Assembly (NCBI GenBank): GCA_023400405.1
Contig: JAEXFD010000023.1
Coordinates: 1 to 64,000, forward strand
DNA length: 64,000 bases
Direction: 5' to 3'
Origin: Pseudomonadota bacterium
GTDB taxonomy: Bacteria; Pseudomonadota; Alphaproteobacteria; Sphingomonadales; Sphingomonadaceae
Part shown: piece after piece, positions 32,936 to 40,706 of the stretch
Numbering within the stretch: position 1 is the stretch's first letter
How the letters are laid out: each line of letters starts with the position of its first letter
The notes under the pieces: model-generated
Databases searched by the model: none
What the model saw: the letters and a program-made list of their open reading frames with translations, nothing else
What the model was told of the DNA's origin: nothing
Made by a program: the position numbers and the translations under genes

Positions 32936-33289
32936 ATGGAACGCCTGACCCAAACCCCCGCCGGCATCCCGCTCGGCCCGCTCGACCTCATCCCGGACGG
33001 CAGCGCGCGCAACTTCGTCCTCGAACTGCGCGCCGGTCGCTTCCACGGCTTCGTCGTGCGCCGCAGCGACACAGTCCACGGCTATGTCGATCTGTGCGCG
33101 CACATGGCGCTGCCCCTCGCCCAGCAGCTGGACCAGTATCTCACTCCCGATGGCCGCCATATCCAGTGCAGCTGGCACGGCGCGCTCTATCGAATCGAGG
33201 ACGGCGAATGCGTCGGCGGCCCGTGCGTGGGGGCACGGCTCCGCCCCTGGCCGGTGGGCGTCGCCGACGGCATGATCGTCACTGCCTGA
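32936..33289 (+). CDS. Small Rieske [2Fe-2S] protein
   Basis: A 117-residue protein with the Rieske ligand pairs CAHMALPL (Cys-x-His) and CSWHGALY (Cys-x2-His) about 35 residues apart. It is a stand-alone ferredoxin-like unit without an oxygenase domain. The ribosome binding site GGAGG, seven bases before the ATG, is the end of a palindromic repeat arm. The gene sits between hmgA and ivd and could supply electrons to a monooxygenase or dioxygenase, but no partner is evident. The earlier in-frame ATG at 32855 would translate the repeat itself and is not credible. Confidence 0.87.
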   Translation: MERLTQTPAGIPLGPLDLIPDGSARNFVLELRAGRFHGFVVRRSDTVHGYVDLCAHMALPLAQQLDQYLTPDGRHIQCSWHGALYRIEDGECVGGPCVGARLRPWPVGVADGMIVTA

Positions 33290-33332
33290 CTCCGCTTGCG
33301 CTCGCCGCGCGGATCGGCGACAAGCGCTACAA

Positions 33333-33354
33333 ATAGGTCAGCACTACTGACTAT
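33333..33354. promoter_or_regulatory. Imperfect dyad upstream of ivd
   Basis: GTCAG (33337-33341) and CTGAC (33347-33351) flank CACTA, with ATAG and CTAT outside. It ends 13 bp before the ivd ATG, and could be an operator or a leader hairpin. Confidence 0.35.
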
Positions 33355-33367
33355 CCCGGAGAGAGAA

Positions 33368-34519
33368 ATGGACCCGACCCTCGATTTCGCGCTCGGCGAC
33401 ACCGCCGACATGATCCGCGAGACCACCCGCCGCTTCGCCGCGGACAAGATCGCGCCGCTCGCCGCCCGGATCGATGCCGAAGACTGGTTCCCGCGTGACG
33501 AACTCTGGCCGGCGATGGGCGAGCTCGGGCTGCACGGCATCACGGTGGAGGACGACCAGGGCGGGCTCGGCCTCGGCTATCTCGAGCACGTCATCGCCTG
33601 CGAGGAAGTGAGCCGCGCCTCGGCCTCGATCGGGCTTTCCTATGGCGCCCATTCCAATCTCTGCGTCAACCAGATCCGCCGCTGGGCCAGTCCCGAACAG
33701 AAGGCGAAATATCTCCCCAAGCTGATCTCGGGCGAGCATGTCGGCAGCCTGGCGATGTCCGAGGCCGGCGCCGGCAGCGACGTCGTCTCGATGAAGCTGC
33801 GCGCGGAGAAGACGGATCGCGGCTATCTGCTCAACGGCACCAAATTCTGGATCACAAACGCCGCCTATGCCGACACGCTGGTCGTCTATGCCAAGACGGG
33901 CGAGGGTTCACGCGGCATCACCACCTTCCTGATCGAGAAGGACATGCCCGGCTTCTCGATCGGCCAGAAGATCGACAAGATGGGCATGCGCGGCTCGCCC
34001 ACTTCGGAGCTGGTCTTCGATGATTGCGAAGTGCCCGAAGCGAATGTCATGGGCCCGCTCAACGGCGGCGTCGGCGTGCTGATGTCGGGGCTCGATTACG
34101 AGCGCACCGTGCTCGCCGGCATCCAGCTCGGCATCATGCAGGCCTGTCTCGACGTGGTCCTGCCCTATCTGCGCGAGCGCAAGCAATTCGGCCAGCCGAT
34201 CGGCAGCTTCCAGATGATGCAGGCCAAGGTGGCGGACATGTATGTCGCGCTCAATTCGGCGCGCGCCTATGTCTACGCGGTCGCCAAGAGCTGCGACGCG
34301 GGCCGCACTACGCGCTTCGACGCGGCCGGCGCGATCCTGCTCGCCAGCGAGAATGCCTTCCGCGTCGCCGGGGAGGCGGTGCAGGCGCTGGGCGGCGCCG
34401 GCTACACCAAGGACTGGCCGGTCGAACGCTTCCTGCGCGACGCCAAGCTGCTCGACATCGGCGCGGGCACCAACGAGATCCGCCGCATGCTGATCGGGCG
34501 CGAACTGATCGGCGGGTGA
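33368..34519 (+). CDS. ivd: Isovaleryl-CoA dehydrogenase
   Basis: A 383-residue acyl-CoA dehydrogenase starting MDPTLDFALG with GGAGAG upstream. FAD and substrate regions include AMSEAGAGSDVVSM and KFWITNAAYAD. The active-site Glu lies in LDYERTVLAG (about residue 245), which is the position used by isovaleryl-CoA dehydrogenases rather than the more C-terminal site of other members. The C-terminal RDAKLLDIGAGTNEIRRMLI is standard. It makes 3-methylcrotonyl-CoA in leucine breakdown, and mccB and mccA in this window take the next step. It is last in the run hppD-hmgA-Rieske-ivd but has its own 78-bp upstream gap. Confidence 0.93.
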   Translation: MDPTLDFALGDTADMIRETTRRFAADKIAPLAARIDAEDWFPRDELWPAMGELGLHGITVEDDQGGLGLGYLEHVIACEEVSRASASIGLSYGAHSNLCVNQIRRWASPEQKAKYLPKLISGEHVGSLAMSEAGAGSDVVSMKLRAEKTDRGYLLNGTKFWITNAAYADTLVVYAKTGEGSRGITTFLIEKDMPGFSIGQKIDKMGMRGSPTSELVFDDCEVPEANVMGPLNGGVGVLMSGLDYERTVLAGIQLGIMQACLDVVLPYLRERKQFGQPIGSFQMMQAKVADMYVALNSARAYVYAVAKSCDAGRTTRFDAAGAILLASENAFRVAGEAVQALGGAGYTKDWPVERFLRDAKLLDIGAGTNEIRRMLIGRELIGG

Positions 34520-34534
34520 AGCCCGGCAGGCGCG

Positions 34535-35239
34535 TCAGCCTGCGCTGACGGCCTCCACCGCCTCGAGGATCGCCGCCGCGACCGCCTTCGGTTGCGACAG
34601 CAATGAAAGATGGCCGGCCTTGAGTTCGGTCGTCTTGGCCTTCATTTGCGCCGCGAACGCCCGTTCGAGGTCGACATTGACCACGCGATCCTCGGAAGAG
34701 ACGAGGTACCAGCATGGCTTGCTTTCCCACGCCGCGGCGCTCGCCGCGTCGTTGAAGGTGCTGGCGGCGAGCGGTGGCTGCACCGCCGCCAGAACGCGCG
34801 CTTCCGCTTCGGGCAAATCGTTGGCGACATCCTCGATCCAGCCCTGCTCGCTGATCGTGAGAAAGCCGGCACCGTCGTCGCTGATCTTGCCGAGCGCGGG
34901 CGGAGCGGGATGCGCGCCAACCAGTGCGCCGAGCGCCTCGCCTGCCTTGGGCGCGAAAGCGGCGACATAGACCAGCGCGCGCACCTTGTCGTGCATGCCC
35001 GCCACGGTGATGACGGCGCCGCCCCAGCTATGCCCCACGAGGACCACCGGGCCCGGCACCGCATCGAGGATCCGCTTCGTCGCCGCGACATCGTCCGCGA
35101 GCGCGGTGGTCGGGTTCTGGACGGCGACCACCGCCAAGCCCTTGGCTTGCAGCAACGGAATCACGCGCTGCCAGCTCGATCCGTCTGCCCACGCACCATG
35201 GACCAGGACCACGGTGGGATTGATGTTGTCGCGATCCAT
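34535..35239 (-). CDS. Alpha/beta hydrolase
   Basis: A 234-residue single-domain hydrolase. The oxyanion segment VLVHGAWADGSSW opens the fold. GHSWGGAVIT is the nucleophile elbow (Ser near residue 84), and the His is in KAGHLSLLSQ near the end. This compact form resembles small esterases and salicylate-esterase-like proteins. The substrate is unknown. I start at MDRDNINPTV; the longer upstream frame is Arg-rich and unlikely. The gene converges with ivd (15-bp gap). Confidence 0.83.
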   Translation of the reverse strand: MDRDNINPTVVLVHGAWADGSSWQRVIPLLQAKGLAVVAVQNPTTALADDVAATKRILDAVPGPVVLVGHSWGGAVITVAGMHDKVRALVYVAAFAPKAGEALGALVGAHPAPPALGKISDDGAGFLTISEQGWIEDVANDLPEAEARVLAAVQPPLAASTFNDAASAAAWESKPCWYLVSSEDRVVNVDLERAFAAQMKAKTTELKAGHLSLLSQPKAVAAAILEAVEAVSAG

Positions 35240-35367
35240 TGGCCAATGCTCCGAACGATCGCCGCGTGCATTGCGGCGATGTCGGTCGTCCGCCTTCCGG
35301 GGTTTCGGATCAATTCGGCATTGCGGGTAGCCGTGGTCACCCGAACGAGCGTTGACTTTCGCAAACA

Positions 35368-35391
35368 CGGCGCCCGCAACGACGGGCGCCG
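35368..35391 (-). terminator. Terminator hairpin after the M13 peptidase gene
   Basis: CGGCGCCCG (35368-35376) and CGGGCGCCG (35383-35391) form a perfect 9-bp stem with a 6-base loop, eight bases past the peptidase stop on the minus strand, followed there by TGTTTG. Confidence 0.65.
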
Positions 35392-35399
35392 CTGCGCGA

Positions 35400-37472
35400 T
35401 CACCAGATCTTCACGCGCTTGTCCGGCGCCAGATACAGCTTGTCGCCCGGCTGCACCCCGAATGCCGGATACCAGGCGTCGAGGTTGCGCACCGTAAGGG
35501 CCCGCCAGCTTCCCGGCGCGTGCGGATCAGTGGCGACTTCCGCGCGCAGGGCTTGCTCGCGCTGCTTCTCGCGCCAGCTCTGGGCGAAGGCGAGGAAGAA
35601 GCGCTGGTCGCCGGTCAGCCCGCCGATCACCGGCGGCGCCTTTCCGCCCAGTGAGGCATGATACGCCTCGTAGGCCGCCGTCAGCCCCGCGACGTCGGCG
35701 ATGTTCTCGGCGAGCACCTGCTTGCCGTTGAGGAATAGTCCGGGCAGCACTTCATAGCCGCTATACTGCGCCGCAAGCGCCGCCGCCGCCTCCTGGAAAT
35801 GCTTGAGGTCGGCGGGCGTCCACCAGTTGCGCAGCTTGCCGTCCGCGTCGAAGCTCGATCCGGTATTGTCGAAGCTGTGGCTGATCTCATGCCCGATCGT
35901 CGCGCCGATCGATCCGTAATTGGCCGCCGCATCCGCCTTGGGATCGTAGAAAGGCGCCTGCAGGATCGCGGCCGGGAAGTTGAGCGCATTCTGCAGCGGC
36001 AGGTTCACCGCATTGACCGTCTGCGGCGTCATCCACCATTCGCCCTTGTCGACCGGCTTGCCGATCTTGGCGAGCTGGTGCTTGGTCTCGAACCGCTCGG
36101 CGCGGCGCAGATTGCCCACCGGATCGTCCGCCTTCACCTCGAGCGCGGCATAATCCCGCCAGCTCTCGGGGTAGCCGACGCCGACGCGCATCGTCTCGAT
36201 CTTGCGCCGCGCCTCCTTCTTGGTCGCGTCGTCCATCCAGCTCAGGTTGGCCACGCGGTGGTCGAACGCCGCCTTGATGTTGTTGACCATCGCCTGGATG
36301 TCGGCCTTGGACGAAGCGGGGAAATAGTCCTTCACGTAAAGCTGGCCCACGGCATCGCCGAGCCAGGTGTTGACGCTGGAGATCGCCCGCTTGTCGCTCG
36401 GGCGCTGCTGCTGCTGGCCGTTGAGCTGCTTCGAGAAGAAGTCGAACCGCGCCTGATCGAATGCCGCGGGCAACACCGCGGTCACTTCATTGATCCGCTG
36501 GAAGGTCAGCCAGTCCTGCCAGGCCTCGATCGGCTCGCTCTCGACCAGCCGTGCGAGCTTGGCCGTCGCCTCCGGATGCCAGACGATGAAGTCCTGCTGC
36601 TGCCCCAGCCCGGCCGCAGCCCAGAAGGCATCCCAGTCGATCCCCGGCGCCTTCTTGGCGAAGTCCGCCTTCTTCCACTTGTTGTCGGCGCGGTGGACGT
36701 CCTGGCTGGCGACAATGTCGGTATGCGCCTGGGCGATCTTGGTCTCCAGGTCGAATACCCGCTGCGCCCGCGCCGCCGGATCGGGCCGCTTGGCGAGCGC
36801 GAAGACCTGGGTGAGATAGGCCTTGTAGCCCTCGCGTGCCTTGGCCATGTCGGGCTTGGCCGACAGGTAATAGTCGCGGTCGGGCAGCCCCAGCCCGCCC
36901 TGCAGCACATAGGGCATCGTCACGTCGGGCTGGTCGAGCGCCTGGGTCACCCAAAGGCCGAACAGGTTCTCGGTCTGGAAATTGGTGTTGTTGAGCGGAT
37001 CGACATCGACCTGGACATTGCCGCCGAGCATCCGCGACAGCGCCTTCCTGTCGGCGATCGCGGCGATTGCGTTCATCTCGCCTTGCAGCGGCGCCAGCCC
37101 GCGCGCCTCGATCCCCGCGGTATCGGTATAGGCCTTGTACCAGTCGGCGATGCGCCGTTGGTCGGTACCGGTCGCAGCATTGGCCTTGGTCGCCGCGTCA
37201 ATGATCGCGACATTGTTCGCCTCGGCCTTGTTGAACACGTCGAGAAAGGCCCCGGTCGAGGTGCGATCAGCCGGGATCTCCGCCTTGGCGCGCCACCCGC
37301 CATTGGCATATTCGTCGAAATTGTCGCCCGGCTTCACTTGCTTATTCAGCCCCGCCAGATCGACGCCGATGGCGGTGCCGGCGGCGACGCTGGTGCCGCT
37401 GCCGTTGGGCGCCGACGAGGTGCAGGCGGTAGTCGCCAGCAGCGCGGCGAAAAGGATCGATCGAGGGTTCAA
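35400..37472 (-). CDS. M13-family (neprilysin-like) zinc metallopeptidase, lipoprotein
   Basis: A 690-residue peptidase. The zinc motif HEISH is near residue 528 and the third ligand Glu in ENIADVAG near 590, both as in M13 peptidases. Other landmarks are NPLNN-type N-terminal sequence, NAVNLPLQNALNFPAAIL and SIGATIGHEIS. The N-terminus has a lipobox (ATTAC), so it is probably anchored in the periplasm, where it cleaves oligopeptides. The start is a TTG with GGAG eight bases upstream; no in-frame ATG gives a better signal peptide. A 9-bp hairpin terminates it. It is divergent from mccB. Confidence 0.93.
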   Translation of the reverse strand: MNPRSILFAALLATTACTSSAPNGSGTSVAAGTAIGVDLAGLNKQVKPGDNFDEYANGGWRAKAEIPADRTSTGAFLDVFNKAEANNVAIIDAATKANAATGTDQRRIADWYKAYTDTAGIEARGLAPLQGEMNAIAAIADRKALSRMLGGNVQVDVDPLNNTNFQTENLFGLWVTQALDQPDVTMPYVLQGGLGLPDRDYYLSAKPDMAKAREGYKAYLTQVFALAKRPDPAARAQRVFDLETKIAQAHTDIVASQDVHRADNKWKKADFAKKAPGIDWDAFWAAAGLGQQQDFIVWHPEATAKLARLVESEPIEAWQDWLTFQRINEVTAVLPAAFDQARFDFFSKQLNGQQQQRPSDKRAISSVNTWLGDAVGQLYVKDYFPASSKADIQAMVNNIKAAFDHRVANLSWMDDATKKEARRKIETMRVGVGYPESWRDYAALEVKADDPVGNLRRAERFETKHQLAKIGKPVDKGEWWMTPQTVNAVNLPLQNALNFPAAILQAPFYDPKADAAANYGSIGATIGHEISHSFDNTGSSFDADGKLRNWWTPADLKHFQEAAAALAAQYSGYEVLPGLFLNGKQVLAENIADVAGLTAAYEAYHASLGGKAPPVIGGLTGDQRFFLAFAQSWREKQREQALRAEVATDPHAPGSWRALTVRNLDAWYPAFGVQPGDKLYLAPDKRVKIW

Positions 37473-37598
37473 GGCATCGACTCCGGACTATGTGTATGAT
37501 CAAGTCGCTACACCCGCGCCAAGGGCCGCGCCAGCACCTTCCCAACCGGCTCCCGCGCGTGTAGGCAGGGAAAAAACTAGGACAGGAAGGATGCCCTA

Positions 37599-39200
37599 AT
37601 GAGCGCGCCCGTGCTCGAGACCAAGGTGCAGGCCGAGAGCGACGAATTCCGCGCCCGTGCTGCGCACAATCGCGCGCTTGCCGAGCGGCTGCGCGGCGAC
37701 GTCGCCCGCGCCGCGCTCGGCGGCAGCGAGGCGGCCCGCGCCAAGCATACTGCCCGCGGCAAGCTCCTCCCCCGCGACCGCGTCGAGCGACTGCTCGATC
37801 CCGGCGCGCCGTTCCTCGAGATCGGCCAGCTCGCCGCCGGCGACCTGTATGAAGGCGAAGTCCCCGGCGCCGGCCTGATCGCAGGCATCGGCCGCGTCTC
37901 GGGCCGCCTCTGCATGATCGTCTGCAACGACGCCACGGTGAAGGGCGGTACCTATTATCCGATGACGGTGAAGAAGCACCTCCGCGCCCAGGAGATCGCC
38001 GAGCAGAACCGCCTGCCCTGCATCTATCTGGTCGACAGCGGCGGCGCCAACTTGCCCCACCAGGCCGAAGTCTTCCCCGATCGCGACCATTTCGGCCGCA
38101 TCTTCTTCAACCAGGCCAATATGTCCGCCAAGGGCATCCCCCAGATCGCCTGCGTGATGGGCAGCTGCACCGCCGGCGGCGCCTATGTCCCCGCCATGTC
38201 CGACGAGACGGTGATCGTGCGGAACCAGGGCACGATCTTCCTCGCCGGCCCGCCGCTGGTCAAGGCGGCAACGGGCGAGGAGATCAGCGCCGAGGATCTC
38301 GGCGGCGGCGATCTCCACGCCCGCAAGTCCGGCGTGGTCGATCACCTCGCCGAGAATGACGAACATGCACTGACCATCGTCCGCGACATCGTCAGCCACT
38401 TGCCCGCCGATCGCGCGCCCGACCTCGCGCTGCGCGACCCCCGCGCGCCGAAATATGCCGCCGAGGAGCTGTACGGCATCGTCCCCGAAGACGTCCGCGC
38501 GCCCTATGACGTGCACGAGATCATCGCGCGGATCGTCGATGCGAGCGAATTCCACGAATTCAAGCCGCTCTATGGCAGCTCGCTCGTGTGCGGTTTCGCG
38601 CATATTTGGGGCATTCCGGTCGCGATTCTTGCCAATAACGGCGTTTTGTTCAGCGAAAGTGCGCAAAAAGGCGCGCATTTCATCGAACTTGCGTGCCAGA
38701 GACGCGTCCCCTTGCTGTTCCTCCAGAACATCTCGGGCTTCATGGTGGGCGGCAAGTACGAGGCGGAAGGTATCGCCAAGCACGGCGCCAAGCTGGTGAC
38801 CGCGGTGGCGACCGCCAGCGTCCCCAAGCTCACCGTGCTGATCGGCGGCAGCTTCGGCGCCGGCAATTACGGCATGTGCGGCCGCGCCTATTCCCCGCGC
38901 TTCCTGTTCACCTGGCCCAATAGCCGGATCAGCGTGATGGGCGGCGAGCAGGCGGCGAGCGTCCTCGCCACCGTCCACCGCGACGCCGACAGCTGGACGC
39001 CCGAACAGGCCGAAGCCTTCAAGGCCCCGATCCGCGCCAAATACGAAGACGAAGGCAATCCCTGGCACGCCACCGCCCGCCTTTGGGACGACGGCATCAT
39101 CGATCCCGCCCAGACCCGCGACGTGCTCGGCCTGGCCCTGGCCGCAACCCTCAACGCCCCGATCCCCGAACGCCCCCAATTCGGCGTATTCCGGATGTGA
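37599..39200 (+). CDS. mccB: 3-Methylcrotonyl-CoA carboxylase, carboxyltransferase (beta) subunit
   Basis: A 533-residue carboxyltransferase with both acyl-CoA carboxyltransferase halves. HTARGKLLPRDRVERLLDPG opens the N-domain. GSCTAGGAYVPAMSDE and IGGSFGAGNYGMCGRAYSPR mark the oxyanion sites. The last motif, with GAGNYGMCGRAY, is characteristic of the methylcrotonyl branch rather than propionyl or acetyl forms. With MccA it carboxylates 3-methylcrotonyl-CoA to 3-methylglutaconyl-CoA in leucine degradation. Three genes and a repeat-borne DUF559 gene now separate it from mccA, although the two are usually adjacent. Confidence 0.94.
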   Translation: MSAPVLETKVQAESDEFRARAAHNRALAERLRGDVARAALGGSEAARAKHTARGKLLPRDRVERLLDPGAPFLEIGQLAAGDLYEGEVPGAGLIAGIGRVSGRLCMIVCNDATVKGGTYYPMTVKKHLRAQEIAEQNRLPCIYLVDSGGANLPHQAEVFPDRDHFGRIFFNQANMSAKGIPQIACVMGSCTAGGAYVPAMSDETVIVRNQGTIFLAGPPLVKAATGEEISAEDLGGGDLHARKSGVVDHLAENDEHALTIVRDIVSHLPADRAPDLALRDPRAPKYAAEELYGIVPEDVRAPYDVHEIIARIVDASEFHEFKPLYGSSLVCGFAHIWGIPVAILANNGVLFSESAQKGAHFIELACQRRVPLLFLQNISGFMVGGKYEAEGIAKHGAKLVTAVATASVPKLTVLIGGSFGAGNYGMCGRAYSPRFLFTWPNSRISVMGGEQAASVLATVHRDADSWTPEQAEAFKAPIRAKYEDEGNPWHATARLWDDGIIDPAQTRDVLGLALAATLNAPIPERPQFGVFRM

Positions 39201-39220
39201 GCGCGGCGGGTGGCCCTCCT

Positions 39221-39652
39221 TCAATCCTCCCCGAGCTCGTCTCGGGGAGGGGGACCGCCCGGCGCAGCCGGGTGGTGGAGGGGCAGGCGCGAACGCGCCT
39301 CCGAGACGATCCCCCGAACCACGGCATCGAGATCGTACAACACCTCGGCGGCCGGGACACGCAAAGTCGCGATCCCAAAGCGCGACAGCCAGGCGTCCCT
39401 CCGGGCATCGCGCGCCAGCCGATCTCCGAATTCATGCCCCTCGCCATCCACTTCGATCGCCAGCCGCGCATCGCCGCAATAGAAGTCGAGGCTATACTCG
39501 CCCGTCGCATGCTCATGCCGAAACTTGAGCCCGGCGGGCCGCTTGCGAAGCGCCTGCCACAGCAGAACTTCCGGCAGACTCATGTCGCGTCGCCGCGCGC
39601 GGGCACGCTCGACGCCGCGCTTGCTCCCTTTCGGCGATCGATCCTTGAACAT
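39221..39652 (-). CDS. DUF559 (PD-(D/E)XK / Vsr-like) nuclease-type protein carried by a palindromic repeat
   Basis: A 143-residue protein starting MFKDRSPKGS. The DUF559 core is clear: SLPEVLLWQALRKRPAGLKF, RHEHATGEYSLDFYC and ARLAIEVDGEGHEF, in which Asp of LDFYC and the Glu-x-Asp of AIEVDG match the nuclease triad of the Vsr/restriction-like fold. The last 20 or so codons and the TGA lie in the left arm of the repeat, so the tail is Pro/Gly-rich and ends DELGED. The right arm lies just upstream of the start. It is opposite in direction to mccB and mccA and is probably an insertion. Function is unknown; a role in spreading the repeat is a hypothesis. Confidence 0.8.
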   Translation of the reverse strand: MFKDRSPKGSKRGVERARARRRDMSLPEVLLWQALRKRPAGLKFRHEHATGEYSLDFYCGDARLAIEVDGEGHEFGDRLARDARRDAWLSRFGIATLRVPAAEVLYDLDAVVRGIVSEARSRLPLHHPAAPGGPPPRDELGED

Positions 39653-39717
39653 CGCGAAAGCCCCTCCACCATGCTTCGCATGGTCCCCCTCCCCGAGACA
39701 AGCTCGGGGAGGATCTA
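39223..39717. mobile_element. Palindromic repeat family 1, long copy enclosing a DUF559 gene
   Basis: The arms at 39223-39285 and 39661-39717 are reverse complements of the same plan: ATCCTCCCC, small hairpin, GGGGAGGGGGACC, second hairpin, GGTGGAGGGG. Between them is one gene, DUF559. The short copies at 32783-32932 and 57864-58005 have the arms but no gene. This looks like an autonomous element with gene-less derivatives, inserted between mccB and the next gene. No target duplication was identified. Confidence 0.6.
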
Positions 39718-39731
39718 AGAAGGAAACCCCG

Positions 39732-40241
39732 ATGCGCGTCCTCCTCGCTCTCGCCCTCCTCGCCCCCCTCCCCGCGCTGGCCCAGTCCGGCCCGGTGACG
39801 CCCACCCCGAAGCTCCCCCCGGCCAATCCCCTTCCCTATGAGGATCCCGACGCCGCCGCCGTGCTCGCCCCGATCAACGCGATGTTCGCCGGCCTCACCG
39901 CGCGTGATTCCGCAGCGGTCCTCGCCCAGGTCCGGCCGGAGGGCGGGGCCACCGTGGCGATCGAGCAGGCCGATGGGGCGCGCCACGTCCGCCGGCTCAG
40001 CTGGGACGAATTCACCGCCGGCCTCAAACCCGGACCCGAGCGGATGGAAGAGCGGCTGACCCTGCCCGCCGTCGAAGTCGACGGCGATATCGCGATGGTC
40101 TGGTCGCCTTATGTCTTCCTGATCGACGACAAGGTCGAGCATTGCGGCGTCGATCATTTCGACCTGGTCCGCGAAAAGGGCAGTTGGAAAGTGCTCAACG
40201 TCACCTGGACCCAGCGCAAGACCGGATGCCCGACGCGATGA
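39732..40241 (+). CDS. Secreted NTF2/SnoaL-like protein
   Basis: A 169-residue protein with a signal peptide ending at PALAQ. The remainder has the cone-shaped NTF2-like pattern: INAMFAGLTARDSAAVLAQV at the start, then alternating strands closing with VDHFDLVREKGSWKVLNVTW. Such proteins bind small hydrophobic ligands or act on them. No catalytic residue can be assigned. It starts 14 bases after the repeat arm with AAGGA upstream, and its stop overlaps the next start. It is likely part of the mcc-linked operon. Confidence 0.75.
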   Translation: MRVLLALALLAPLPALAQSGPVTPTPKLPPANPLPYEDPDAAAVLAPINAMFAGLTARDSAAVLAQVRPEGGATVAIEQADGARHVRRLSWDEFTAGLKPGPERMEERLTLPAVEVDGDIAMVWSPYVFLIDDKVEHCGVDHFDLVREKGSWKVLNVTWTQRKTGCPTR

Positions 40242-40549
40242 GCCACGACACGCTGTTCCTGCTCGAAAACGACTGGCCCGATCCCGCCTATGGCGGCGCG
40301 CGCCGTTTCTACTGCAAGGATTCGGTGACGATCGAAGGCCTGCTCGCCGCCTTCCCCGATCGCGCGGCGAACATCGATATCGTGCGGGTCGCCTGGCCCC
40401 GCCCCCGCGCCGCGGTGGTCGCCCGGCTCGGCGAGTACAACCAGAACCTCCCCGCGCTCGCCTTCGCCGAGGGTGGGTTCGTGGGCGACATCGAGGGCCT
40501 GCTCGCCGCACTCCACACCCGCCATGGCTTTCCGGAGCGCCATCCATGA
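40238..40549 (+). CDS. DUF3088 protein
   Basis: A 103-residue protein. DTLFLLENDWPDPAYGG with FYCKDSVTIEGLLAAFPD, and the centre VRVAWPRPRAAVVARLGEYN with LPALAFAEGG, follow the DUF3088 pattern, which resembles a thioredoxin-like N-terminal domain with one remaining cysteine. The function is unknown. The ATG overlaps the preceding stop in ATGA. It lies in the same operon as the NTF2-like gene and probably mccA, 157 bp further on. Confidence 0.75.
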   Translation: MSHDTLFLLENDWPDPAYGGARRFYCKDSVTIEGLLAAFPDRAANIDIVRVAWPRPRAAVVARLGEYNQNLPALAFAEGGFVGDIEGLLAALHTRHGFPERHP

Positions 40550-40673
40550 TTCTCGCTTCCACAATAGGATTTCGCGTGGTTCGATCGGCTGCCATGCCGC
40601 CCGCCGTCCGCATCGCTTCCGTTCGCTTGCCGGAACTGGCGCATTGCGGAGGGGGGAAACGAAGGGGACGTAC

Positions 40674-40691
40674 CCTAAACTTCCTAAACTT
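40674..40691 (+). repeat. Tandem 9-mer before mccA
   Basis: Two adjacent copies of CCTAAACTT (40674-40682 and 40683-40691) lie 16-33 bp before the mccA ATG. They could be a protein-binding direct repeat or a remnant of a dispersed repeat. Confidence 0.6.
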
Positions 40692-40706
40692 CCACGGGGT
40701 GCGCCC

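Noticed and set aside
35799..37499. A 566-codon plus-strand frame opposite the M13 peptidase
   Set aside because: Reverse-strand artefact of the peptidase gene; no start signal and no homology pattern.
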